From Colius striatus (taxonomy: Eukaryota; Chordata; Aves; Coliiformes; Coliidae), in contig NC_084774.1 of the NCBI RefSeq assembly GCF_028858725.1, positions 11,072,001-11,136,000 on the forward strand: a stretch of DNA of 64,000 nucleotides, read 5' to 3'. The notes under the pieces are model-generated. The model searched no databases. It was not told the DNA's origin and saw only the letters and a program-made list of their open reading frames with translations. Shown here piece after piece: positions 44,301 through 58,417 of the stretch. The number at the start of each line of letters is the position of its first letter. Position 1 is the first letter of the stretch. A program made the translations under genes and the position numbers.

Positions 44301-47300
44301 TCAGTATATGTCTGGACAGTCTGAGAAATTTCTATCGAAATAGCCACCTGAGTAGAGCCAATCTGAAGTCCCAGTGTAGGGGTTAGTGCCTTGCTGAAAC
44401 CATCTGTGGAAAGAAACACAAAAAGAAAGGAAAAAGGGAAAGAATAAAAGGAAAAAGAGTGAACAGTTATTAAAAGGGTAAAAAAAACCAACCCCAACAA
44501 CTGTGCTTGTTTCACAAAACACTTTAAAACAAGTGTATTTCTTCAGGAAAACAAACTCTTGGGAAACATGGACTTGGAAAAGGCAGCATTAAGCTTGCTA
44601 CATCATCAGCACCTTATAAAGCATCTTTGCGTTTCTTTAACAGCAAGTCAAGGAGGAGCAGGAAACAGATGTTAAAATTGCAGCTCTATTCCAAATAAAA
44701 TTAACACTGAGACTTTAGAGAGTATCTTTATTATATAGCCATATTTTTTTACTTTCAGAAGAACACCCAATCAGTTACACAACCCTTCTTGTAAACCTGT
44801 CCAACAGGAAGCAGTTTTGCCCTGCAGAGCTGCACTCTGCACAGAACACTAACAGATGTTCACTTTTTAGCCACATCGACTGAAAACAATTTTACGTCCT
44901 CTGGAAGAGATTTTCAAAGGCATGAGCTGGAATTGGTCTGCAGTTGCTCCTCCAGGCTTTGGGAAGAGAATGCTTTCTCTTCTGGATGGTTATGAAATCA
45001 TGGGAGCATCCCAAAGCTCTTGCCTTTGCGGGAAGCAGATGCAGTCCCTGGCCATGAACATGAGCTCGGCTGCAGAGCATCTGAAGAGCAACCTGCAGCA
45101 GCCAGATCTCCCCTGACCCCGTGATGCACTCTGTGACCAAGAAGTCACTTGAACATGCAATCAAAAAAACCCAACAAACCAATTTCTGAAGTATCCAAGC
45201 CAAGAAGTCCTCAGAATGTGAAAATAAAAGGCCCTAGAGGGCCACAACCCAACAGCCAAAAGCTGGTTAGAAGAGAGATGAGACTTCACATTCTCCTCAT
45301 TCTGAAAAAATGTGACCTGTGTAGGTTTTACAAAATTCCCAAGATGCAGCTTTACCAGAGCAGTTACTTATGACAAGCTTCAGCATTTACTACTAGATAA
45401 TTTCTCCAGGACAAAGTTATTAGCAATTTTGGCTTCCAGCTGCAAATGCTCCAAGAGACAGTACTAATGGTGCTGTCATGCAGGAAATCAAACACACTCT
45501 GTCTTGAATAAAAGCATCTCAAGCAGCACACCAAAGCATTCCAAGCATTCAACAAGTGCCCAGCTTCTTCCCCCTTACCGTGTGTGCCACTCCACTTCAT
45601 CCTTTGCACGCTCCTTGCGAGCAGCTCTTTGTTTCTCTTCTAGTCTCTCTTTTTCTTTGCTAGCCACATCTAACAAATATTTCAAGAGAAGGTGGTTACT
45701 TAGCAAAACGGGATGTGGAGAACACAGAAAAGACAGCACAGAAATGAGACAGTTCCCTTCAGCAAGAGAAAGCACTTGCAGCACACAATCTCCCTGAACT
45801 AGGAAAATCTCAGGCAACAAAAAAATCTCCCAGTGTCATTTCAGAAGACTGGCCACTACAGTCAAAACTGAGATGTTGGTGGTTTATCCATCAGAAACAC
45901 TGCACTGAGGCAGCAGGAAGGAATGTAGATTAGACACACAGCGAGGGATTTTTTCCTCTGTTTGGCCACGTGCTTTTCCTGACAAATGCCAGAGCAACAG
46001 AGCAGCATGTCTGCTCACCACATGTCTGTCCAGACAAACTCCAGAGCGAGAGAGCATGTCTGGCAGTTCCCCCAGGTTAGCAAACACATAAATACACCAC
46101 AACATAGGACAGCAGCCTCAGGATCCACCTGGGGTGCAGCATTTGCTCCCTCAGACTTCTTTGGGAGAAAACAGCCAGTACACATTGTTCAAAGGTGTGT
46201 TCATTAACACAGGGTGAAAAACAATTAAAGCTGTCTTCAGCTTCTCATTCCCAGAGCAATGTTCCTGTTCCAAGCAACCTCCCCCCAATCATCCCTCTCA
46301 AAACTCACCAACAGGAAAACATTTCCCCACACACAGACATACCCATGTTTCCATTTTCCATGTTTCTGATATCTGGGCGTAGCCGACAGTCGGTGGGGGC
46401 CAATATTGCTTCCATGCCCTTCTCTAGCTCATTGAGACTCACAGCAAAACTGGTGAAATTGTACATCTTCAAAGCAGATTAAAGAAAACATATAAGTTAT
46501 GGTGACAAAGTGGCAATGGGTTCCCTTTACTGAATGGATAGAACAGAACTTCCTAGAGAAATCACCCAGTGAAACCTCCCCTCCCTGACTACCCAGAAAG
46601 CAAGGTTAGGGTCACACAGAACTGGGTCTTTTCTTGGAGGAGATGGATAAAAAAGGGCAGAAGAGGATGGAAATCACAGCTTTTCATTTTTAATCTTTGC
46701 TTCAGAGGATCAAGACAGATTTTCCTCCATATCTGACATTTAACACGATTTTCATGCAAAGATCTAAAAGATCAAAGAGTCTTGTTGAAACCATCAAAGT
46801 TAACACGAGAGCCCAGACTTGCAGAGCAGCAGCTGCAGTCACAGTGTGCCTTCATCCTACCCACTGCCACACAGCAGTGCTGCCTTCAGCATGGGAAGCA
46901 AGCAGAGAGCTTGCTGCAGGATAATTTTACTGCTGCAGCAAGAACTGCCAGAGCCTGTCATGGTTTCCCTTGAACATCACTCATGTTCCCTTGGACAAGT
47001 TACCAGCAACACAGAGACAGACTGAAACTATTACCTGCGATGAGTTTGGTGGCCTACAATTTATTCTCCAAAGCAATTTGCTGCCTGGTATGAACTGCAC
47101 TGTATCTTGAACCTCTGGCATATCATCAGCCTCATCGTTTTCAGATTTAATAACATCTTCACTCTGAAACAGAGACAACATTTGTCAGGGGAGCAGAGGG
47201 GCAAGGGACAGTCCCATCTAGAGCTCTACAGTGACTGTTGAAGCATTGGTTCAAATCTGAGATATGAAACACTCTCCTGTACTTCTGCCTCACCTCTCAT

Positions 47301-50300
47301 GTTTGCTTTTCCTCACTCTGTGTACTGGTCCTCTCATATTTATCAGAACATCTTGCTCCTGATACTTCTGAACAGTGTCCCACCACCTATGTACATCTTG
47401 AATATCTGTTCAACCCTATTAATAGTGAATTAATGTCTTTTGGAAGTCTTTTCTCTAGCTTCCCTTCTATCCCATGCCATAGCTTCATTTCACTTAACAG
47501 AACTATTGCTTCTTCAGGTTGAAGTGAACCAAGACTGCAATTTAAACCAGTTCCCATGAAGGCATAAGGATAAATAGGGCATGTCTGCTTTTGGATATTG
47601 CAAAAGATCTGGATGTGTGATTAAAAACCAGACATGCCCTTGTTTCAATCTGATTTCCTATTTACTATTATCATTGCCAGTTTTGTCACTACAGAGACTT
47701 GGTGCTTCAGTTCATAAACACAGTCTCTTTCCCTCCAAGCTCCTCTGTTATCAGATGCACTCCTATAATGCATACCTGAGGTCTAATGCAGTTCTCGGGC
47801 TGCTCTCAGAATCTGAGAGAATCTGACTGTTGTAGGACACTGACAACTCCATGGTGGAATTTCACAGGATTTCACCATGAGAAACCATTTAAAACCTCAG
47901 TAACCAGAAGGGAAGTTTGAGGCAGTAATATCCTAGAGAGACAGTAACACAGTTTTCCTCCCTCCCCTCACTCCCATCCCTTTCCTATTTTCTTTCTGTT
48001 CCTTCTGACATGGCTCATTTATTTTATTAAAAAATACTCTATTAGGTTAAACAGGGCCTGTTTTATATGCTAGAAAACAGCTCCATATGGTTAAGAGTCT
48101 AATTTAAATCATTTGGTTTGAGCATTCATTATTTAAAGAGACTCTTTTAGGCTCCTTTCCATGTCAACATCTGGTTTACTGTTAGACAGTTTCCCATCTA
48201 AATATAGATTCAACAGGAAGGAAGAAAAGAAAGAGTTGATTTTCATAAGATGAACAGAATCTTATTATTAACAAGTCAAAATATAGGACTACACCATGAT
48301 GAAATCCAGAGCCAAAAGCAAAGTCTGTTGTTCCTCCAAGATTCTTCTCATGTGAATACTTTTTAAAAGTTTCAGCCTCTCACCATTAAGAGTGATAAGC
48401 TTCTATCTGACTTACTCTTTGCATTCTCAATGAACAACCAGGGTCTGCAAGACCCTCTTGATATCAGGAATCCCAACAGTCCTCTGCTGCACCATACAAC
48501 ATTTGCATTTCCCATTTGACCCTGAGCTTTAGGGGAAACTCACCTGACACTGCTTACATGTGATGAAAAAACCCTGCACGTTTGCAGAGCCCTTTGCTGT
48601 CAAGGCTGACTACAACAAATTCTGAAAGGCTGCATCACCAAAAAGCACCACTGGCTTTAAAAACATGTAATTTATTTATTAGGGCTTGTAATGCCCATAT
48701 CCTACTGCTTTTACATCTGGAGTTGGCAGTAGAGCCACTTTCCTCATTCAAAGACTGGACATCATCAGCTCAGGGGTTGATATTCGATGACTTCTCTGAC
48801 AAATCTCTAGCAAACCCCATTCCTATGAGCTCTCTTCCATACCAGCAGCTCACACTGCAGTCTACTCAAGTTCAAAGTTCAGTGCCTTCTCACGGGACTA
48901 ACACTGCCTTCATCCAACCCCTACCAAAAGACAGAGTCTTCTAACCCTCCATTCACCACCTGACCATTCCCATAAGGATGTTTGCCTTTCATTTCTCATA
49001 TTTCATTATCTTTTCTCCCTAAAGAATCCTTCACCTTACCGGCTTCAGTTTCTTCTGCTCACCACCTCTCTTCTCGTTCTTCTTGTAAGTCTCATACGTA
49101 GTGGGATCAGTGCACCATAAGCATTCTGTCCACTTGCCATAGATCACACACAGCTTCTTTCTGCTGCATAAAAAAAGCAAAGGAGATACAGTTTTTGTTT
49201 CTTACAAAGCCTTCCAAGCCAAGTCATGCAGGTTCTGATCTATATTAAATACCCAGATTCCTACTTTGTTGTATTTACGTTTCTTTCGAGATTTCCTAGA
49301 AGCCAGATACTAGATAATGCATAGAAAAGGTTTCAGCTCATTCCAGTCTTTCTGGCACTCAGGCCTGCAGAACAGATCCTCACAACTTAGTTGCATGTTT
49401 CTGTTACAAGTAGTGTGGGTGCAATAAAGCCAACAGTGTACAACACAGAGACTCTGAGTCATGAAAAGGGGTTTGCGCTGGATTAAACATTTCTAATAAC
49501 CATATTCTTATTATTTGAAAGTGAAGAGTGGAATCCTGACTGCACAAGAGTGAAACCAGTTGTGACTACTTTGTGTTTTCCCTGAATACTTTTTATTTCC
49601 AAAGACTGGATTGGAGACTTTTCCTAGTAACACCTAAAACTTCTTGATTCTAGGATCATCATTTAATACTGACACAGAGAACAGAAATGGGTTCCAATGT
49701 GCATTGCTAACAACTTCACAGGCACATCATTTGTGGTCACTATGCCAGAACCAAAAGAAAATGCCACAGTGCTCAGAAACAGAGACCAAAAGGCTTTTCT
49801 CACTTACTTTTTGTCCTGGATGTATCCCTCTACTCTGTGAAGCTCTTTGCCAAACAGTCCACATGGTTTAAAATTAAGGACACATTTGTCTCCAGTGCTG
49901 TAGAGGAAGTAAGTAGATGGTTAAGGAAGTGAGACTCTGAATACATTCAGAAGTTGAGGTTTTTTACCTCATTTAGTCTTTTTCATACAGTTACAGTTAG
50001 CTGGGGAGATATTGATAACATTCTTTCTCTAGCTATGGATTATTATATAACCAAGGCATCCAAAAAAGCACACAAAATTCCACAACAGACAAAAAGGAAA
50101 TCAGTGTGCACATGAAGACATCAGCCTGTGAAAGCCAACTGATAACATAACCAACCATACTTCCAGGTTTCAGGTATACTTTAATCAAAAGGACTGGGAA
50201 TAAATGCAGCCTTGCAGATTACCTAACCCACACTATTAACACACCATGTTTCAGGTTAATATCTGTTTACAGCTAATTGTCATGAGAAATAACTTTTACA

Positions 50301-53300
50301 AAGTACTTATCCAGGACAATCTAGTGAAGTGCATTCAAAAGCTACCTCTAAATTGCATATCAAAAATCCCGAACTAACCACCTAGAATTGTATTTCAGCA
50401 TCTTCCCTGCACTGAGATGTACACCTTTGTACATAATCTCTCCCAGTGAGGCATCAGGCCAGGTTTCTATATTAAGCACAAAGCACAGAGACCATTCTGG
50501 GCCTTTTGTGGCAATCTGAGAGATGGGATTGTAGGTCTGATGCTGTGAAAAGCGTCAAAACAACAGCTCTGCTGGATTAAAGCTCCCATTATTGACAGAA
50601 AAACATGCAGAAGCAGAGTTCCCACAAATTTCTCTCCCTCATCATTACAGGATGCAATTTATTTTACATAAAAGTGAAAAGCTTTTATAGAGGCAGTTGG
50701 CAGAGCAATTGATGTGCTTCAAGTTCACATCTCCCTACTCAGCAGTCTTTTTTTTCTGTGCTGTACCCTTCATTTAAGATACTCCCTAATTTTAAAACCA
50801 AACAGAGAGCCAAATCACAATCAACACGATGGAGAACCAATGCAAGCCTCCACCAATGATTCCACTGAATGGTTCTGGAGTGAAATTCAATTTCTACTCT
50901 CTGTTGATAAGGCTGAATTTGAATGAACAACTCACAAATGTAAAGCCCTTGTATCCCAGAAGCCATCTAGCCCTGTGCTTTTCCATTAACATCATGATAA
51001 TACTAAGCCCAGTCTAACAATAGTTTGAGACTGTCAGAAGAATTAACAATCCACCAAGACTTTGGACCTACAAACCAAAGCTTCCTGTGTCATCTGACAG
51101 CAGTCAAAACTCTGCTTTGCAAGAAAAGTGACCATGCACCAGTGCCTACGAGCCAGCCCTCAGTTTCATGATTAGCATTACCTGTGATTTACAATTTCTA
51201 CTGTTCCATATTGTTCTAACCACAGTTTACCAATAATTACATTATGTACACAACAGGTTGGATTTGTCCATGTGTAAGCTTCATTATGTCTGTAAAGAAA
51301 ACAGAGAAAGAAATCATTGTCTGGAGTTTGAGAGGGAATGTAAGCCTGTTTGCAATTCTCCTCATGGCAGGGCAAAACATATTTAGCACTCGTGTGAAAA
51401 GCCAGCACTTAACTTCAAAACAGAAAAGAAGCAGACTTTTTTTTGTCAGCCAACTATGTGTTGTATCCAAACACCAGTGAAAGTTATTAAAGTGTTATTC
51501 TTCCTTCTGAAAGAGTAAGTTTTACAGTTGCTGTGCTTTTGATTACAGATTCCAGCCCAAACAACAGCAGTCCAGGAATTCATCTTTTTTCCTTTTCACT
51601 TTTAAAGTTGTATGTGATAAAACAAAATACTCCCAGGAGAACTGGACTGACAAACTAACACCTAATGATGTTTGCAGCAGCACTGCAAACTTCTCCCTAA
51701 AGCTCTGTCTTGTAAACCTCTCTCATAATCTTGAGAGTAGCCTTTTTGGGATAAAACAAAAAAAAAAGCAGTTAGTCACTGCCAGTTCTCACAGAGGTTT
51801 GCTATGAACACTCTTCCTTGAGGGCTGGTCACAACAACTCACTTCAGTTTTTCATTTTCCAGACACTGGCTACTAAAGTCTTTTGAACCTGAAGAGAGTG
51901 GCACATGTCAAATTGATTCAGTGGCTTTCACAAAACCACCTCTAGCTTCCACATCAGTATATCAGGCCTGTTCCAGTGTCACTGAAGGCTGCTTTGGGCA
52001 TATGTGTGGTTTGGGGGCTGGTTTTGGTTGGTTGGTTGCCACCAGTGGCACACAATAGCACAACATTCAAGCTCTGTAAATATGACATTTAAAAAAGATC
52101 ATTTATTAGTCAATTCCATTCTTTTCTCCAAAGACTTACTGAGAAGAAGGACAAGCCCTAGAACTGAAGAATTCTCTATTTGGTTTCATTTTGGTTTCAA
52201 TGTTTTGTGGAAAGGGTTTTTAACAGAGGAGTTGCAGGTTCCAAAGCTTTAAAAGGCATTATTCTAAAAATGGATTCTGAAGTTATTCTTAAAAGGAATC
52301 AATTAAATCAATTAATAATCAAACTAAATGATGTTAATAATTAACTACATTTAAATTCTTAAATTATCCTGAAGAGGATCCCCATTGTCACTAGCTCAGC
52401 AGAGTCAAAGCCATCTATTGGCACTCATATTTCCGTGCCAGTAAATAAACGCTGAAGTTACCTGGTTGGCAACAAATCCATCTTAAGAAAGGTTGCAAAC
52501 TCTATTTTAATATTAAAAAGTACAGATGCAAGCAGTGTCATCTTTGTAATAAATGTCTTGTACTTCTACTTCCACCAAGTATGGGGAGAACACTCCATTT
52601 TAATGTTTTCAACCAGTCTGTCATTTTCCAGCACAGACAAAAACCAGACCCGACTGTTTTCCACAGCAAGTTGTCTTGAAGCATATTTCAGAACAATAAC
52701 AACTCTTCAAGTGGGGAAAAAAAATACCAGAACACCTCAAATTCATCCCACTAGTCTTAGCACACATTTTTATTCATCAGCTCCTTGATACCAAAAGCTG
52801 TATAGCATAAAAGAAAACACCAGACACTCGTGGCTAGTGCTGGTGAATTGAAGCACTTAGTCATGCTGAAGTGAGGAAGAAGTGTGTTTTCTAATGTGTG
52901 ATTTGAAAACACAGTCATGGTTAACATAAATGCAGTAGTTAACACTAGGGAGAAAAGGTACCAGTCAAAGAGTTATTGCTCACTGAGGACCTGAGCTCTT
53001 CTCAGACTCCTCAAGCCAACAGGACCGTATGTATCAACACTGAGAGGCTCAAAGTTTGGTTTCAACTTCTGCTGCTAACTTGAAGCAATTATTTAAAATA
53101 ACTGCTTTCATCATTTATATTCCAGTTTAAATCTGTGCCCTGTAATTTGATTAGGCAGAGCAAGGCTTTTAATAGTCTTCTAAATAAAGACTGTCTCTCA
53201 AGCAACAAACGTGTGTCATGCCTGTGTTCTGACACCCAGAGCTCCCTCTACGCTCTGAAGAAATTCTCTCTACTTCCATCATCATTTATATATCCAAGAC

Positions 53301-56300
53301 CAGTTCATACTGTTGTAAGCCGTGGAAGATTGGATGTCAACAGCTCAAAAATTAAAGCTCTGCTTTCAAAAGACACTACAGCCAAGGCTTGACATGGCAG
53401 GCAAGTTGTCTCTTTATTGAAACCAAATGTCTGGAAATTTCCCCAGAGGACATTTCAAAACAACCTCGGGGTTAGGCCTGAGGAAAGCTTCTATAAAAGC
53501 ACCTTCCAGTGTTCAATTGCAGAATGCTGCTTCTGCCAACCAATACCTCGTGCATCCCTGTGTCCTACCTGGGAAAGCTCCAGAGTCTTTGTGCCACCAG
53601 GGCACAAATCAACTTATGGAGGCACATACTCAGTAGAGAGGCAGTAAATCTGCAGAGGCATTGTTGATTTTGATAGGAAGGTGACAACACACAGGAAGTG
53701 TTCAGCAGGTGACAAGGCAACCCTGACAAGTTCCCCACATTCTCTCATCATGTGAGCAGCAATTGTGAAGATGCAGTGCTTTCCACACAAACCATCTAAC
53801 CCAACAACAATATTGAAAAGCAACATAGCATCAATAACCTGTAACAGGATTCACACCTTCACAGAACTTGCTTCCAGGAGCATTCCATTCTTAAGAAACA
53901 TCAACTTTCATAGTGGAAAACTGTCAAATTGCTACAGCTGTGCAGTGAAAATAAACCTTTAAATAAACTCCTACAACCTCTTTAGCAAGAGGTTTTTATA
54001 GTCACCTATGAAGAGCCAAGAAGATGATTATCACCTAATCTTTTTATTCAGGTAAATGTTAGAGAACAACATTAAAAAAAGGTATTGACTTCTCATACTC
54101 ACTTCAGAAGCTCCAAAGTAATTGTTCCCCGAGGCTCTGCTTCTATACTCTTCCCCCAGAACTTTAGTTTGGGATAGATTGATCCATGAAAAACAAAGTC
54201 TTGATTGAGGCCTTCGGAATAAAACGCACTAATAGGTGGGTGGTGGCTGACTTGCTCAGAAATAAACCTAAATCCTAAATCCTCCCTAGTAACAACAGAA
54301 AAAGAGCATTAAACAGTATTTTTTTCATGTTACAAAAGAGTTACTTGACTTCTTTTTTTTAAATGGAAGGAATTTTTGGATAAAACTGAAAGTGAGACCT
54401 TTCCTGTTCTAGTCCCACAGTTAATTGACAGTGAATGAAGTTAAAGAATAAGCATTCTGAATGCTTTCTCTTAGTTCCCCAAACCAACCCACAGCCAAAC
54501 ACTTACATGACTTCTACCCAGAAAGGCATTTGAAGAAGTATCACTGAAATAACTCATGAAAACTCTGAAGCTTTTTGGGCAGCAGCAACAGGTCGCCTGA
54601 AGATTGTTTCTGCAGACACATGACCCATTTATTTAAGCAACCTGGAAGTCCTTCAGACTTAACTCTTCTGACGTGATCAGCAAAACATTGTTTAAATTAA
54701 TTAATAGCATCTGCTCAGGAAATATTTTTGGTGGAAGAACATGGACCAATTTTTCTCTCTCTGAATAATTCAAAGAATATTCTGCCTAAACCTAGACAAG
54801 GAATTATTGGCTTTTGTAACAGCTCCTCAAAGATTTTGACACAGTTGGTGGAAAAGAATTTTAGCTACACTCAGAAATATATTTCAGTAGATTCTTATTT
54901 ATTCCACTGAAGAAGTAACCAAACTAGTATGACAGTCTGCTAACTCAAGAATATAAATAGCCCCAGCTCCCAATTTAAAAGAATTGTTACCTGGTTAACT
55001 CATAGGTTTCTCCTAACAGTGGATTAAATGGTTTGCCAGTTCTCTCCCACTGAGAAGCTACAGCAGAAACTGCAAAAGCAGCTACAGCCTACAAGCAAAT
55101 TAAGAACACATTGTTATGAGAACAATGCATTAAAAGTCTATGCTTAATATGATGATATTTGTTGCCCATTTACAGTATTTCATTATTCTTCCAGAAAGAA
55201 AGTACAACATATTGCTTAAGGCAAATACATTTTTAAGGCATAGGATAAGTGATACAGAAGTGGGAAAACAGAAGTAGTTAACAAGAATCTAATTTCCAAA
55301 AGGAATTCTTTTCTGTGGTAAATTCTGCGAGGTCACACTCTGCCCCATGCTTCTCCAAGTACCTCTGAGGGGACAATGTGGGTTTTTAGATCTACTTTTT
55401 CTCTGTTTTGATTTCCCCCCACACTCAGCTCACTGGGAACAGAGCTTTGCTTTTCCTAATGTCACACAAGCATTACTTCCAAAAACAGATGAGATTTCTT
55501 GAGTCACACCAGTAGGTACAAATGACACTTAGAAGCTCTTGCAGGCTGATAAGCAGAGGTATGTGCTCCACAAACACAGGATGAGATATACAACCCAGTT
55601 TCACTTAAGTAAAAACAGAGCTATGAGCAATACCAGTGTAATCTCATGTACACAGGCCTGGATTCACCACATTCAGTTCCTTGTTGCGAGACCAGCCAGG
55701 TACTACAACCTACAACCCAACAACAACCAGTTTGGAAAGCCACTGTCACAACAACTTTTCATCCAGTAACTTAAAAATCAAATCAATTTAGGGTGACTTA
55801 AAGCCAACATTTAATCTTCACAACAACATAAAACTACCAAAAAAAGTCACAGTCAAAGCAGTCATAAAAGAGGTTGAGGTCCTTGGGCACCATCAGTTGT
55901 GGCTCTCTCCTGCACTAGGCTTTTGGATCCAAATCTACACACAGCATCAAGTGTGAAAGTGTCACAAATACCCAATACAGCCACTGTGAAACCAGAAACC
56001 TGCCTAAACAGATAGATATGAGCATTCTTATAACCTCAGACAAAGAAATACACTCAGGTGAGAAATTGTTTTCAAATTGAAGGCTCTCTGAGAGAAAAAC
56101 TGAACCAAGCAGAAGGTGGTAGGTGTTACTTGCCTGCATTCTTTCCAGGGGGTCTGCATGGCTACAAGCCTTATTAATGAGGTATATGTGTTCCATATAT
56201 TCTGTTATCCGTTGAAGGAAACTCAATGGCTCGTTGAAGACAATAGGCATTGTAATCTTTGACAACTCCTAGGTAAGAAAGGGATAAGTTAATTTCACAG

Positions 56301-58417
56301 ACTCAATTAACAACTGACAGTAACAAGGATTTGGAAAAAGAAGTTGTTAGTTTATTTACAGCATTCTTCAAAAGACATTTGGAAGCCTATAGCAGACCTT
56401 TCAGTGCTACAACAGAAAGGGAGTAGCAGCACTGCAGAGTCCTAGTACCAATCTGAAAGAATAAACAACTTCAAAAATTGATCCAGATAAACTAGACAAT
56501 TCAAGAAAAAATGTTCCCTTCTATTCTGTGGTCTACATAAAACAGAAAAGGTTAAAATTTCCATAGATAGGAGCAATAATGTGCCAACGGGCTCATTACT
56601 GATATTTAAGTACCACGCATTCCTTTGAAACACTTACATGCCTATTTGCATAAAATCTAACTATTTCTCTGCAGTAACCACAGATTATTTTCTGAAAGGA
56701 ACAGTTACATAAAGAATAGGATTTGAATTGCTCCAGCGAATTTGAGTGGTTTTATTTAAGCAACCTGTTATTTGCATCAGAATGTTTCTCATTTTGCATG
56801 TGGATACCAGACAGATGTGAAGTTCACACAGAGATTTCCAATTCCCTGGGTCTTTTACTATATCCAAGTAAATTTGGCTCCTTAATGAAAAAGTTGCACT
56901 CATGACTGAGCACTAAAGCATTGTTTAAGTACTTAAAACTTAGTGGAAAAGATAATGGCACCAGATGAAGTTAATGCAACATTTTCCTCACACTGTCACA
57001 GGCAGCAGGGAAACAAAAAAGTTACCCCTCACTGATTTAAATTGATTTGGTCCAAGCAAAGCATTCTAGGACAGGTCACTCATCCAAACAAAAGGAGTTT
57101 TGACAGTACAGCTCTGTTTCCTCAATGACACAAGTTAAGCCAGCAGAAGGGCTCACTGACTTGTCTGTTGCATTGACAAAGGACTGTACTGGCGAATCTG
57201 GACTAGACGTGAGTGTAATTGCTTAATGCTTCTAAAAAGCAGCTGTGGAAGCAAGGCCCTCCAGTGTAAAACATTGTTTTCAATCCTAGCAAGAATGAAG
57301 TAATCAAACATGTAACTGAATTCCTAAAAGTTTAAGAGAAAACAGGATTCCTAAAGGATTAAGAGAAAATGATGGCCAATGCAAGCATCAGGGTCCTTTA
57401 CCAACAGAGAGCAGCACAACGGTCTGTGTCTCTGAGCCCAAGAATAACCTTGTGCCCCAATCACATAACACCATGAATACTCCAAATCTACACTGGGCTC
57501 TCTAAGAAACTAACAGATCCAAAACTTCTCTGTTCCTTCCATCAGATGTATGAAATTTGAGGGGGGCACAAACTGCTTAAACTATGGAGAGGGAAAAACC
57601 CCACAAGTCACACCAAAAGAAAGACTTAAATTGCATTTTGCTAAGTAAAGAATAAAAACAAGCAGAGAAAAGAGCACTGTGTTAATCAAACTCTATTTAA
57701 CTCTATTTTTAATGGCTTTAGTTAGTTTAGCTCCTACAGGACATGAGAAATGCCAATCCACATGCTCTAACAGAAGGAAATAGTACTGTTAGCAAAAGGA
57801 GGTTACGATTTGGAGAGCTGCTGTTTAACAGGATGCTCCCTACAGAAAAAAAATACAAGCAAAGTGCTCCAGGTATTTTTGTGTGTCTCAAGGTTTAAGG
57901 AAGAAAATCAACCAGTTGAAGTTAGGAGACCTATCATCAGCATGTTGCACCCCAGCTAACTTACCAGTCCAATGCACTTTTTTAATATGCTCCACACACT
58001 AAAATCACTTCTAGAAAACATTGGGGCAGGTAATGATGTCCTGTAATTGGAAAAGAAACAACTGTCATTATCAGTCTCTTAATCAACGAGACATTTTCCT
58101 TTATAGGTGCTGAAGGAAGCAAAAAGGAAGCAAAGCTTTGACCTAGAGTTGACACAGGAAGCAGACGAGTCCAGTTCCAGAGAATTAAACTCTTCCAAAC
58201 AGAACTGTAATGCCCCAAAACGTATATGAGTCAGTACTTGCTCACTTCTCATTGTATGGCACTGTTTACCTGTGTCTCTTAATTCCATTTTCTTGAATCT
58301 CTGTCTCTCCATTCTGCTTTCCTGTCCTGCTGCTTTGGTGTGGGTCTAGATCGAGCATTTCTGCAACTTTATGATTTGCTTCTGAGAAGTCTCCCGAAGA
58401 ATTGTCGGAATCGAAGC
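44301..58417 (-). CDS. OSBPL2: OSBPL2/ORP2, oxysterol-binding protein-like 2 (all but the first coding exon)
   Basis: ORP2 is a short, PH-less oxysterol-binding-related protein that transfers cholesterol and phosphoinositides between ER, plasma membrane, endosomes and lipid droplets. Coding exons in transcript order are 58417-58270, 58040-57965, 56268-56134, 55088-54991, 54285-54103, 51289-51182, 49897-49808, 49163-49040, 47163-47035, 46466-46343, 45669-45579 and 44403-44301. Together they give 1,409 nt, or 468 residues plus TGA. It begins [17 protein letters not shown] and ends [10 protein letters not shown], nearly identical to remembered human ORP2 (480 residues). The exon for the first dozen or so residues (human MNGEEEFFDAVTG, with the FFAT-like motif) was not found and should lie upstream of 64000. 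The intron after exon 56134-56268 has a GC donor. Confidence 0.96.
45579..56268 (-). CDS. OSBPL2: OSBPL2 exons encoding the ORD lipid-transfer domain
   Basis: These exons form the OSBP-related ligand-binding barrel. The family signature [10 protein letters not shown] is in exon 54103-54285 and contains the two histidines that contact the phosphoinositide headgroup in OSBP homologues. Other landmarks are [20 protein letters not shown] (56134-56268), [14 protein letters not shown] (54991-55088), [19 protein letters not shown] (51182-51289), [12 protein letters not shown]-like [13 protein letters not shown] (49808-49897), YGKWTECLW (49040-49163) and [18 protein letters not shown] (47035-47163). 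The C-terminal [17 protein letters not shown] helix is in 45579-45669. Confidence 0.95.
47164..49039 (-). other. OSBPL2: Long OSBPL2 intron without recognisable content
   Basis: This is 1.9 kb of AT-rich unique-looking sequence. Short open frames here lack splice context and protein similarity. Confidence 0.55.
51290..54102 (-). other. OSBPL2: Long OSBPL2 intron without recognisable content
   Basis: This is 2.8 kb of AT-rich sequence between two ORD exons. No exon-like segment, CR1 or other repeat was recognised. Confidence 0.55.
57319..57369. repeat. Imperfect two-copy repeat, period about 27 bp, OSBPL2 intron
   Basis: attcctaaaagtttaagag and attcctaaaggattaagag lie in tandem. Confidence 0.7.
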
